64,000 nt of DNA from Chryseobacterium wanjuense. GTDB taxonomy: Bacteria; Bacteroidota; Bacteroidia; Flavobacteriales; Weeksellaceae. Made by a program: the position numbers and the translations under genes. Below the pieces are notes generated by a model, which had not been told where the DNA came from, did no database searches, and saw only the letters and a program-made list of their open reading frames with translations. The DNA lies in the NCBI RefSeq assembly GCF_900111495.1, contig NZ_FOIU01000004.1, positions 62,001 to 126,000 on the forward strand, in the 5' to 3' direction. Position 1 is the stretch's first letter; each line of letters opens with the position of its first letter. Shown here one piece after another: positions 19,371-27,400 of this stretch.

Positions 19371-19404
19371 AAATAAAAAAATCCCGATGAAAAATCACCG
19401 GGAT
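19371..19404 (-). terminator. Terminator of tsf
   Basis: Ten-base arms ATCCCGATGA (19381-19390) and TCACCGGGAT (19395-19404), paired with one G-T wobble, then a T-rich tract on the minus strand (19371-19380). It separates tsf from the surface-protein array. Confidence 0.75.
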
Positions 19405-19426
19405 CAATATTTTTAATCTGAAAAGA

Positions 19427-20251
19427 TTATAAGCTTACTCTTACGAATCCTGTTACTTTCAGGTCTCCGTTGATAGACTTTACATAGTCAGCAACTGACA
19501 TACTTCCGTCCTTGATGAAGTCTTGGTGTACCAAAGTGTTGTCTTTGTAGAATCTCTGCATTTTACCTTTAAGAATGTTTTCGATAATGTTTGCAGGCTT
19601 ACCTTCTTCAGTAAGTTTGTGTCTTTCGATTTCCAATTCTCTGTCGATAGTTTCCTGAGAAACAGCAGTTTCGTCAAGAGCGATAGGATTCATCGCAGCA
19701 ACCTGCATAGAAACAGATTTAGCAGCTTCATCAGCTCCGTCTACTTTAGCAGAAAGTGCAGTGATAGAAGCGATTTTGTTTCCAGCGTGGATATAAGCTC
19801 CTAAGAAAGGTCCTGTAATTCTTTCGAATGCACCGATCTCGATTTTTTCACCGATAACACCTGTTTGCTCAACTAATTTCTCTGCAACAGTGATTCCGTG
19901 GAAGTCTGTAGCCAAAAGCTCTTCTTTAGTAGCAGCGAAGATTGCCATTTCAGCTAATTCGTAAGCTAGCTCGATGAAAGCTTCGTTTTTAGCAACGAAA
20001 TCAGTTTCGCAGTTCAAAGAAATGATAGCACCTAACGTGTTATCTTCGTTTACTCTTGCGATTACCGCACCTTCAGTTGACTCTCTGTCAGCTCTGTTAG
20101 CAGCAACTTTTTGTCCTTTTTTTCTAAGGATGTCTACTGCTTTTTCGAAGTCTCCTTCAGCTTCAACTAAAGCTTTTTTGCAGTCCATCATACCTGCACC
20201 TGTCTGGTTTCTCAATTTTGCTACGTCTGCAGCAGCTGGTGTATAAGACAT
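19427..20251 (-). CDS. tsf: Translation elongation factor Ts
   Basis: Nucleotide-exchange factor that regenerates EF-Tu-GTP in the cytosol. 274 residues, normal for Bacteroidetes. The N-terminal UBA-like part has the signature LRNQTGAGMMDCKKAL, and the core has the EF-Tu contact motif TDFVAKNEAF. In many bacteria tsf follows rpsB; here the gene upstream is on the opposite strand, so tsf is its own transcription unit. A -7 element TATCTTTG lies at 20316-20323 and a strong hairpin follows the stop. Confidence 0.97.
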   Translation of the reverse strand: MSYTPAAADVAKLRNQTGAGMMDCKKALVEAEGDFEKAVDILRKKGQKVAANRADRESTEGAVIARVNEDNTLGAIISLNCETDFVAKNEAFIELAYELAEMAIFAATKEELLATDFHGITVAEKLVEQTGVIGEKIEIGAFERITGPFLGAYIHAGNKIASITALSAKVDGADEAAKSVSMQVAAMNPIALDETAVSQETIDRELEIERHKLTEEGKPANIIENILKGKMQRFYKDNTLVHQDFIKDGSMSVADYVKSINGDLKVTGFVRVSL

Positions 20252-20315
20252 AATATCTATTATTTTTTTATTGTAAGAATTTAGTATTAATATTTAGCTT
20301 AATTTTAAAGCAGTG

Positions 20316-20323
20316 CAAAGATA
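20316..20323 (-). promoter_or_regulatory. -7 element of tsf
   Basis: TATCTTTG on the minus strand, giving a leader of about 60 bases before tsf. Confidence 0.5.
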
Positions 20324-20398
20324 ATGATTTTAATGATAAACTAAAAAATGACTTTTTGCGTTATTTGTATATTTAATAAAATTTTAAATGTTTAGTTA

Positions 20399-21106
20399 AT
20401 GAAAAAAATATTTCTCCTCATATTTTTATGTATTTTCACTCTTGGGTTCTCGCAAAAAAAGAAAAAAGCGAAATCTAAAGCCATTGTAGAGAAGGAAACA
20501 GCCATCATCTATACAGAAAGTGATGCTGAAACCACTTCAGAGGCAAGAGTGATTGCAGGGTTTTTAAAACAAAATCCGGGACATGCCAAGACCGATTATT
20601 TCAAAAAGAAGCTGATCCAGATCATCATGGCAGACAATTCTCCGGAAGCAAAACCTACCATCAAAGCCGTAAGTGAAGACAAAATAAAACAGGAAATTCT
20701 AGAAAACAACAGTCTTAACAGCAGTAAAACTATCGCAGCCAATACAGCAAGTGCTGCAGCTCCGGAAAGAACAGTGACCTACGCAAGCGTAGGCGGAGCA
20801 AGTAAAAAAACGGGACCGAGTGAACAGCATAAGAAAACCGCCGCGATGCTTACTCATATGTTCAACAACGATCCTATGGATAAGGAAGCGTACATTAATA
20901 TTAAGAACAGATCCAAATGTAACCTGATTGTAAAGATCAGCGGGAAAAAATATTATAACCTTGACGTACCGGCCAACGGGCAAAACTTTTTATTGGTGGA
21001 TAAAGGCGAATATATTTTAACGACAATGGTTTGTGATGCCAAATATTCTTCGTTAAAGAAAATCAATAAGGATATTGAGATCGAACTGAATCTGAGGGAG
21101 GATTAA
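20399..21106 (+). CDS. Exported DUF6759-like protein
   Basis: 235 residues with a signal peptide (MKKIFLLIFLCIFTLGFSQ) and a Lys-rich segment directly after it. Residues ~50-75 form a helical stretch (ARVIAGFLKQNPGHAKTDYF) in the place of the HP.DPRR region of the two relatives at 1-348 and 1306-2094. The C-terminal ~85 residues (MFNNDPMDKEAYINIKNRSKCNLIVKI...) align well with the C-terminus of the 1306-2094 protein, including two Cys and a GxYxxTxxVC pattern. Probably periplasmic or secreted; function unknown. It is transcribed away from tsf and ends at a bidirectional hairpin. Confidence 0.85.
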   Translation: MKKIFLLIFLCIFTLGFSQKKKKAKSKAIVEKETAIIYTESDAETTSEARVIAGFLKQNPGHAKTDYFKKKLIQIIMADNSPEAKPTIKAVSEDKIKQEILENNSLNSSKTIAANTASAAAPERTVTYASVGGASKKTGPSEQHKKTAAMLTHMFNNDPMDKEAYINIKNRSKCNLIVKISGKKYYNLDVPANGQNFLLVDKGEYILTTMVCDAKYSSLKKINKDIEIELNLRED

Positions 21107-21122
21107 TTTATAAAAGAAAAAT

Positions 21123-21156
21123 AAAAAACGGTTAAGAAATTTCTTAACCGTTTTTT
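21123..21156. terminator. Bidirectional terminator
   Basis: Perfect 17-base arms meeting without a spacer (core ACGGTTAAGAAATTTCTT), with T-tracts on both strands. It serves the convergent 20399-21106 gene and accA. Confidence 0.85.
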
Positions 21157-22113
21157 TTATCCTTTAAACTGCCCCATCGCAATGAATTTGTCTTGTCTTT
21201 GGGTTTCAAGTTCTTGTCCTGTGAATTTTGAGAAGGCTTTGATATTTTGTAAAATTGAATTTTTCAAATTTAAATAAGTAGCCTCAGGATCATAATGTGC
21301 TCCTCCAAGAGGTTCTTCAATGATTCCGTCGATGAATTTTTCTCTTAACGCATCTTTCGGAGTAAGATTCAATGCATTCGCAGCATCTTCTTTGTGATCC
21401 CAGTTTCTCCAAAGGATTGATGAGCAGCTTTCCGGCGCGATTACCGTATACCATGTATTTTCCAACATATATACTTTGTTTCCGACACCGATTCCTAATG
21501 CTCCGCCACTTGCTCCTTCACCGATGATGTAGGTAAAGATCGGAGTTTTAAGCTGAACCATTTCGAAAATATTTCTTGCGATAGCTTCACCCTGTCCTCT
21601 TTCTTCAGCTTCCAGCCCAGGATAAGCTCCCGGTGTATCCACCAAAGTTACTACAGGAATCTGGAATTTTTCAGCAAGCTTCATCAGTCTTAGGGCTTTT
21701 CTGTATCCTTCAGGATTCGGCATTCCGAATCTTCTGTGCTGTCTTTCCTTAGTTGTTCTTCCTTTTTGAGTTCCTATGATCATCACTTTCTGGCCGTCCA
21801 GGGTAGCTAAACCACCGATCATGGCAGGATCATCAGCGAAATTTCTGTCTCCGTGAAGTTCCAGGAAACTTCCTTTGTCTACCATTCCGTTGATATAATC
21901 CAGGGTATAAGGGCGATCCGGGTGACGAGACAGTTGTACTCTCTGCCAAGGAGTAAGGCTAGAATAGATTTCCTTTTTCTTTTCTATAATCTTGTCTTCT
22001 ATCTGGCTACATGCTAATTTTACATCAACACCACTTTCTTCTCCTACTAAAGAACAGGTTTGAAGTTGATCCATGAGTTCTTTGATAGGTAGTTCGAAAC
22101 TTAAATATTCCAT
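21157..22113 (-). CDS. accA: Acetyl-CoA carboxylase, carboxyltransferase alpha subunit
   Basis: 318 residues. With AccD (not in this window) it transfers CO2 from carboxybiotin to acetyl-CoA, the first step of fatty acid synthesis. Crotonase-fold signatures are clear: the N-terminal helical segment [34 protein letters not shown] near the centre, and [13 protein letters not shown] forming the oxyanion pocket. A start at 22158 is possible, but a -7 element (22137-22144) lies between 22158 and 22113, and MEYLSFELP is the family N-terminus, so 22113 is used. accB and accC lie 13-15 kb away in this window. Confidence 0.96.
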   Translation of the reverse strand: MEYLSFELPIKELMDQLQTCSLVGEESGVDVKLACSQIEDKIIEKKKEIYSSLTPWQRVQLSRHPDRPYTLDYINGMVDKGSFLELHGDRNFADDPAMIGGLATLDGQKVMIIGTQKGRTTKERQHRRFGMPNPEGYRKALRLMKLAEKFQIPVVTLVDTPGAYPGLEAEERGQGEAIARNIFEMVQLKTPIFTYIIGEGASGGALGIGVGNKVYMLENTWYTVIAPESCSSILWRNWDHKEDAANALNLTPKDALREKFIDGIIEEPLGGAHYDPEATYLNLKNSILQNIKAFSKFTGQELETQRQDKFIAMGQFKG

Positions 22114-22136
22114 TTCTTGAAGTAAATTAAATCTTT

Positions 22137-22144
22137 CAAATTTA
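22137..22144 (-). promoter_or_regulatory. -7 element of accA
   Basis: TAAATTTG on the minus strand in the 48-base gap after gltX, 24 bases before the accA start. Confidence 0.45.
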
Positions 22145-22161
22145 TGAAAAATTATCAAAAA

Positions 22162-23667
22162 CTATTTAAAATTATTGATCGCATTATTTATTCTGGAGAT
22201 ACTTTCCTCTCTACCAATAAGTTCCAGAATATCCGGAACATCCGGACCTTTCAATTCTCCAACCAATGCCAAACGCAAAGGCATCATTACTTTACCCATT
22301 CCCAGACCTTTGTTTTCCGCAAAATCATGTACAATCTGCTTCAGGTTTTCAGCATTAAAGTCCGCAGCTTCTAAATTGGAAGCCAATTCTCCTAAAATGC
22401 CTGAAGTTTCTTCGTTCCAAGCTTTTTTCGATGCTTTTTCATCATAAGAAGTCGGTGCTTCGAAGAAGAATTTTCCGTTTTCGTAGATGTCTTTCGGGAA
22501 AGTTGCTCTTTCTTTCATCAGATGAATAATCTTTATTAATTTTTCATCTTCAATATTTAAATGTAAATCTGAGCTTTTTAACATTTGAAGCAATTCTTCA
22601 TCAGATTTCATTTGAATATACTGATGATTGAACCATTCTGCTTTTTCTTTACTGAATCTTGCTCCGGCTTTATGAACTTTATTTAAATCAAATTCTTTAG
22701 CCATTTCATCCAGAGATAAAATTTCTTTATCATCAGCAGGAGACCAGCCCAGCAAAGCAACCATATTGATGAATGCTTCCGGAAGATATCCGCTTTCTCT
22801 GTACCCTTTAGAAACAGCTCCCGTTGCAGGGTCTGTAAAGTTTAAAGGAAATACAGGGAACCCGAATTTGTCACCATCTCTTTTGCTTAATTTTCCTTTT
22901 CCTTCAGGTTTTAAAATCAAAGAAAGGTGCGCAAACTGAGGCGCTTCCCAACCCATCGCTTCATATAATAAAATGTGTAAACCTAGAGAAGGCAGCCATT
23001 CTTCACCACGAATCACGTGGGAAATTTCCATTTCGTGGTCATCGATGATATTGGCAAAATGGTAAGTCGGCATTCCGTCGTTTTTTACTAAAACTTTATC
23101 GTCTAAAGTATTGGTATTTACGGAAGATTTTCCACGGATGATGTCTTCAAGATTTAATGTTCTGTCAACCGGCATTTTGAATCTTACGACATAAGGCGTT
23201 TTATTAAGTAAAAGCATTTCAACTTCCTCTTCAGAAAGCGCAATACTGTTTTTCAAACGGTTTCTCGTTTTGTTATCATAAGAAAAAACATCACCTCTTG
23301 CTTCATACTCTGCACGGATGGCATCCAATTCTTCAGCCGTATCAAAAGCGATGTAAGCATAATCTGTTTTCAGGATCTGCTCGGTATATCTGTCGTAAAT
23401 ATCTCTTCTTTCCGATTGTCTGTATGGAGCGAATTTTCCTCCTTTTTTAGGACTTTCATCCGCGATGATTCCGCACCATTCCAGAGCTTCCTCGATGTAT
23501 TCTTCTGCTCCTTCCACATATCTTGCAGTGTCTGTATCTTCTATTCTCAATACAAACTCACCACCCTGGTTTTTAGCAAAAAGATAATCATATAATGCGG
23601 TTCTTACGCCTCCTAAATGTAAAGGTCCTGTAGGACTTGGAGCAAAACGTACTCTTACTTTCTCCAT
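22162..23667 (-). CDS. gltX: Glutamate--tRNA ligase
   Basis: 501 residues, usual length. Charges tRNA-Glu in the cytosol. The class I HIGH-type motif is in the N-terminus (APSPTGPLHLGGVRTALY) and the KMSKS-type loop is KLSKRDG near residue 260. VRFAPSPTGP and GGEFVLRIEDTDTARY are typical of GluRS. The C-terminal half is the anticodon-binding helical region. It is followed on the same strand by accA, which has its own promoter element, so co-transcription is possible but not required. Confidence 0.97.
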   Translation of the reverse strand: MEKVRVRFAPSPTGPLHLGGVRTALYDYLFAKNQGGEFVLRIEDTDTARYVEGAEEYIEEALEWCGIIADESPKKGGKFAPYRQSERRDIYDRYTEQILKTDYAYIAFDTAEELDAIRAEYEARGDVFSYDNKTRNRLKNSIALSEEEVEMLLLNKTPYVVRFKMPVDRTLNLEDIIRGKSSVNTNTLDDKVLVKNDGMPTYHFANIIDDHEMEISHVIRGEEWLPSLGLHILLYEAMGWEAPQFAHLSLILKPEGKGKLSKRDGDKFGFPVFPLNFTDPATGAVSKGYRESGYLPEAFINMVALLGWSPADDKEILSLDEMAKEFDLNKVHKAGARFSKEKAEWFNHQYIQMKSDEELLQMLKSSDLHLNIEDEKLIKIIHLMKERATFPKDIYENGKFFFEAPTSYDEKASKKAWNEETSGILGELASNLEAADFNAENLKQIVHDFAENKGLGMGKVMMPLRLALVGELKGPDVPDILELIGREESISRINNAINNFK

Positions 23668-23686
23668 TTTAATTAAAATTTTGATG

Positions 23687-23694
23687 CAAATTTA
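23687..23694 (-). promoter_or_regulatory. -7 element of gltX
   Basis: TAAATTTG on the minus strand, 20 bases before the gltX start. No clear -33 element. Confidence 0.45.
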
Positions 23695-23735
23695 CTCAAA
23701 ATTATGTGTTTTAAGGAGGTTTAATCTTTTGGTTG

Positions 23736-23766
23736 TTGGCTTTTTTGTTTTGAATATCTACATTTG
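23736..23766 (+). promoter_or_regulatory. Promoter of the mannose-isomerase-type cupin gene
   Basis: TTG (23736-23738), 20-base spacer, TACATTTG (23759-23766): a good match to the Bacteroidetes -33/-7 pattern. It lies 23 bases before the start codon. Confidence 0.6.
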
Positions 23767-23789
23767 TATAAATTAATAAGAAGTAAGTT

Positions 23790-24134
23790 ATGTTAGAAAT
23801 AGGAGAAAGACCTTGGGGAAAATATTTTGTATTGGCTGATGAGCCGAATTACAAACTGAAAAGAATCGAAGTAAATCCAGGACAAAAACTGTCTTACCAG
23901 TATCACCACAAAAGACAGGAACAGTGGACCATCATTGAAGGGGATGCTACCGTAGTGCTGGATGGTAAAGAAATTAACCTGAAATACGGTGAAAGTATTT
24001 TCATCCCATTGGGTTCAAAACACAGAATGATGAACCTTTCCGACAAGCCCGTTGTTTTCATCGAAGTACAGACAGGAACGTATTTTGGGGAGGATGATAT
24101 TGTGAGGATAGAGGATGATTATGATAGAAGTTAA
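23790..24134 (+). CDS. Cupin of the type II mannose-6-phosphate isomerase family
   Basis: 114 residues forming a single cupin. It matches the C-terminal isomerase domain of bifunctional ManC/AlgA-type enzymes: RPWGKYFVL, LSYQYHHKRQEQWTIIEGDA with the metal ligands HH and E, and IPLGSKHRM with the last His. The guanylyltransferase half is absent and not encoded nearby. It may supply mannose-6-phosphate for GDP-mannose or be a related sugar isomerase. It stands at the edge of the glycosyltransferase locus and has its own promoter and terminator. Family assignment is firm; the reaction is inferred. Confidence 0.85.
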   Translation: MLEIGERPWGKYFVLADEPNYKLKRIEVNPGQKLSYQYHHKRQEQWTIIEGDATVVLDGKEINLKYGESIFIPLGSKHRMMNLSDKPVVFIEVQTGTYFGEDDIVRIEDDYDRS

Positions 24135-24161
24135 ATAATAACATTTTAATAATAATTTTTT

Positions 24162-24198
24162 AAACAGTAAGAATTCCAGGATTTTTACTGTTTTTTTT
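24162..24198 (+). terminator. Terminator of the cupin gene
   Basis: Arms AAACAGTAA (24162-24170) and TTACTGTTT (24185-24193), followed by a run of T. Confidence 0.75.
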
Positions 24199-24210
24199 AT
24201 CTTAGATATT

Positions 24211-24218
24211 TACATTTG
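24211..24218 (+). promoter_or_regulatory. -7 element of the plus-strand glycosyltransferase operon
   Basis: TACATTTG, identical to the element of the upstream cupin gene, 29 bases before the start codon. A weak CTG sits where -33 would be. Confidence 0.5.
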
Positions 24219-24247
24219 TATTTTCTAAGGAAAAATTAGAAACTGGT

Positions 24248-25423
24248 ATGAACATGAGTAATAATATTTCGCTTTTAATAGGATTAAAAAACAATTTAGA
24301 ATATTCTAAAAGTTGTTATTACTCGATAAGAGAAAACTATCCTGATACGGAAATTGTTTTTGTGAGTTATGGAAGCTCCGACGGAACTCATGAATGGCTG
24401 GATTCTTTAAAAGATGAAAACCTGGTTTACTTTTCAGACCCGGAAGAAAAAACTCTTTCTGATACCTATAATAAAGCGATAGAAATTTCTACTAAAGATT
24501 ATGTTTGTTTTTTACATAACGATATGGTTATTGGTAGAAATTTTTTATCTGAAATCGCTAAAGCATTAGCAAAAAATAATCTTGTTTATTACAAAGTGAT
24601 TGAGCCTCCAATTTTTGCATCAGACAAAAGGCTTTGGAAAGAAATTCAGGACTTTGGAAGTGATTTTGAAACGTTCAGATTTGAAGATTTTTTCCGATTT
24701 GAAAGTGAGCAGAAAAAACAGGAAGGTGCATATACGGAAGATGTGAGCTTTTTTCTGGCTGCCAAAAAAGAACTTTTATTAAAAATAAACGGACTGGATC
24801 CGCTTTTTAAGCCCATGTTCTGCGAAGATGACGATCTTATTCTGAGGCTGAGAATGTCGGGAGAAAAAACATTTGTTTGTCCGAACGCCATTGTTTATCA
24901 TTTTGTAAGCAAAACATCAAGATTTTCTGAAGAATTTCAGAATAAAACAAAAAAAATAGAAGAAAATTCACTTCGTAATTTTATTAGAAAGTGGGGGTTT
25001 ACGAATCAGTCCAGAACAAAAAAGAAATTGAAGTTTGGTCTTATTCTGGAGAATCCCAGTGATGAAGCTATTAAAGCATTGGAGATATTTGTAGATCATA
25101 TCTATTCCGATTTCAACGCTGAAAAATATATTAAAGAAGAACAAGAAAATACTTCGTTTGATCTAAAAGAAAAATTCAGGGCTAAAAATGCAGATTTTTC
25201 TGATGATATTCTGATAAGATTTGATGCAAAAAAGCTTTCTGAAAAAAATATGTATAGTTTTAGAAATCTTGCAGATATTACAGATGAACTGAAACAATCG
25301 AAGAAAAGCATTATAAAAAAGCTTTTCAGCAAACCAAATTCTTTTAAAATTAATAATTTAAAAATTGAAATTTTGAATGATAAATCTTATGAACAACAAT
25401 TAATTAACAAAAATAATGTTTAA
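24248..25423 (+). CDS. Glycosyltransferase family 2
   Basis: 391 residues. GT-A fold nucleotide-sugar transferase, probably acting on a surface glycan at the inner face of the membrane; no membrane span is visible. The N-terminus carries SYGSSDGTHEWL, the metal-binding HNDM replaces the usual DxD near residue 97, and CEDDDLILRLR near residue 200 is the acceptor-side ED motif. The last ~140 residues are charged and unlike other GT2 enzymes. First gene of a three-gene plus-strand operon; it overlaps the next gene by eight bases. The start could also be the third codon (24254). Substrate unknown. Confidence 0.85.
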   Translation: MNMSNNISLLIGLKNNLEYSKSCYYSIRENYPDTEIVFVSYGSSDGTHEWLDSLKDENLVYFSDPEEKTLSDTYNKAIEISTKDYVCFLHNDMVIGRNFLSEIAKALAKNNLVYYKVIEPPIFASDKRLWKEIQDFGSDFETFRFEDFFRFESEQKKQEGAYTEDVSFFLAAKKELLLKINGLDPLFKPMFCEDDDLILRLRMSGEKTFVCPNAIVYHFVSKTSRFSEEFQNKTKKIEENSLRNFIRKWGFTNQSRTKKKLKFGLILENPSDEAIKALEIFVDHIYSDFNAEKYIKEEQENTSFDLKEKFRAKNADFSDDILIRFDAKKLSEKNMYSFRNLADITDELKQSKKSIIKKLFSKPNSFKINNLKIEILNDKSYEQQLINKNNV

Positions 25424-26060
25424 TTTCTTAAAGCCAATTACCATTACCTACGGGATAACTGTCTGTAATGAACACCAAGAATTAAGGGTTCTTCTTGATA
25501 TATTATTGCCGCTGATTGATAAGAAGGATGAGATTCTTATCCTGCGTGATATCACCAATCCGGATCAGAAAGTAGGGGAATTGTTGGATGAATACCAATC
25601 AAAAATAAGAGTGATTGAAGCTAAATTGAATGGAGATTTTGCAACTTTCAAAAATAAGCTTATTGAGAACTCAAACTCAAGATATCTTTTCCAAATCGAT
25701 GCGGATGAATATCCTACGGAATATTTTATCAAGACTTTGAAACCATATTTGAGAAAAGAGAAAAGTGTAGAAGTTTTCTCTGTTCCCAGGATTAATATTG
25801 TAGAAGGAATTACAGATGAATATGTAAAAGAAATGGGTTGGGATATGAACGAGGATGGATATATCAACTTCCCGGACTATCAGATGAGAATTCTTAAAAA
25901 CAACAAAAAGATCTTCTGGAAAAATAAAGTACACGAAATTTTATATGGAAATAAAAATTTTACAGAAGTACCAAAAGATTACAAATTATCATTAATTCAT
26001 AAGAAGAATTTTGAAAAGCAGAAAAAGCAGAATGATTTTTATGGAACATTAGAAGACTAA
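25416..26060 (+). CDS. Glycosyltransferase family 2-like protein
   Basis: 214 residues, short for GT2. ITYGITVCNEHQEL at the N-terminus and FQIDADEYP with the DxD metal site near residue 95 identify a GT-A fold. YQMRILKNNKKIFWKNKVHE near residue 165 matches the acceptor region of the WaaE-like proteins encoded at 30834 and 32392. It overlaps the previous gene by eight bases and lies 22 bases before the next, so all three are probably one mRNA. Acceptor and donor sugar unknown. Confidence 0.8.
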   Translation: MFNFLKPITITYGITVCNEHQELRVLLDILLPLIDKKDEILILRDITNPDQKVGELLDEYQSKIRVIEAKLNGDFATFKNKLIENSNSRYLFQIDADEYPTEYFIKTLKPYLRKEKSVEVFSVPRINIVEGITDEYVKEMGWDMNEDGYINFPDYQMRILKNNKKIFWKNKVHEILYGNKNFTEVPKDYKLSLIHKKNFEKQKKQNDFYGTLED

Positions 26061-26082
26061 TAAGAACTAGAATAATAATAGA

Positions 26083-27342
26083 ATGGTAGATTTAGGAATA
26101 AGTGTTTTTGGATTTATTAATGGAGAATTTGGCATTGCGGAAGCTACAAGATTGAATTGCAGGTCTATACAATCAGTTGGTATTCCGATGAGCCTGTTTA
26201 ATTATAACGTGAATACCAATCATAATAATAATGACTTTACTTTTACTGAATTTTCCGAACATGCAGTACACCCCATTAATTTAATTCAGGTTTCTCCATC
26301 AGAAGTGCTTCACTTTTTTGAATATTTTGATTATTCTTTATTTAAAGGAAAGTACAATATTCTTTATGTTGCCTGGGAATCGGAAACAATTCCTGAAGAT
26401 TATATCGTAAATATCAATTTGTTTGATGAGGTTTGGACGCCTTCAGAATATTGCAAGAAATGTCTGGAGAAATTCATCGCATTGCCTATAAAAGTAATTC
26501 CGCATCCTATAAATATTGATCTGAAACCGACTGAAGATGAGGATGCTCTGAATTTCTTTACTAAAGATTTTTTTAATTTTTTATTTATATTCGATTACAA
26601 CAGTTCTATTGAGAGAAAAAATGTGATCAATTTGATAAAAGTTTTTAAAGATACTTTTGATAAATATGAAAATAATGCCTTTTTAACAATTAAAACCTCA
26701 AAATCTAACCGTTTTGCCGATGAAAAAGAACAAATTTTACAGGCAATCGGAGATTCAAAAAAAATAAAAATTGTTGAGAAAATATTCGATAAAAATTCTT
26801 TAAACTATATTATCAGCAATTGTGACAGTTATATTTCTCTTCATAGATCGGAAGGTTTTGGGTTAACTATGGCTGAAGCAATGTATTTTGGAAAGCCTAC
26901 AATTGGGACAAATTATTCGGGAAATTTACAGTTTATGAATCATGAAAACAGTTTTCTGATTGATGCTCAAAAAGTTTCTTACGGTTCCGATGATCTTAAT
27001 TACAGTTCTAATACCATCTGGTCGGAACCATCTTTAGAAAAAGCTTCTGAATATTTAAAGAAAGTATATGAAGGAGAAACAGATGTTAAAATTATTGCTG
27101 AGAAAGGTCGTGAAACTATTGCTAATGATTTTTCACTTTCAGGAATTGGTAAGCTGATTAAAAAAAGATGCGAAGAATTGATTTCCGGCGAAAAAATCTC
27201 ACAAAACAGATCTGGACTTATCAAGTTATATATCGAAAATATTTACCTTAAAAAAGATTTGAGAATTTATAAAAAAAGTAAGCCTATCGAATTTATTTAC
27301 GGTATCAAAATGTACTTCCGAAAAAGAAAAGAAAAGAAATGA
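26083..27342 (+). CDS. Glycosyltransferase family 4
   Basis: 419 residues. GT-B fold. The C-terminal nucleotide-sugar site is clear: LHRSEGFGLTMAEAMYFGKP near residue 255, followed by NYSGN and FMN..NSFLI. The N-terminus, FGFINGEFGIAEATRLN, is shared with the gene at 27401-28648 on the opposite strand, making these two paralogs that converge on one terminator. The last ~40 residues are Lys/Arg-rich (YFRKRKEKK) and may contact the membrane. Third and last gene of the plus-strand operon. Confidence 0.88.
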   Translation: MVDLGISVFGFINGEFGIAEATRLNCRSIQSVGIPMSLFNYNVNTNHNNNDFTFTEFSEHAVHPINLIQVSPSEVLHFFEYFDYSLFKGKYNILYVAWESETIPEDYIVNINLFDEVWTPSEYCKKCLEKFIALPIKVIPHPINIDLKPTEDEDALNFFTKDFFNFLFIFDYNSSIERKNVINLIKVFKDTFDKYENNAFLTIKTSKSNRFADEKEQILQAIGDSKKIKIVEKIFDKNSLNYIISNCDSYISLHRSEGFGLTMAEAMYFGKPTIGTNYSGNLQFMNHENSFLIDAQKVSYGSDDLNYSSNTIWSEPSLEKASEYLKKVYEGETDVKIIAEKGRETIANDFSLSGIGKLIKKRCEELISGEKISQNRSGLIKLYIENIYLKKDLRIYKKSKPIEFIYGIKMYFRKRKEKK

Positions 27343-27346
27343 ATAC

Positions 27347-27378
27347 AAAAAAGGCGGCTCAATAAGGCCGCCTTTTTT
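27347..27378. terminator. Bidirectional terminator between two glycan operons
   Basis: GC-rich arms AAGGCGGC (27351-27358) and GCCGCCTT (27367-27374), extended by A and T runs on either side. It ends both convergent operons. Confidence 0.85.
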
Positions 27379-27400
27379 TATCCTTAAATTAAAAATGTAA

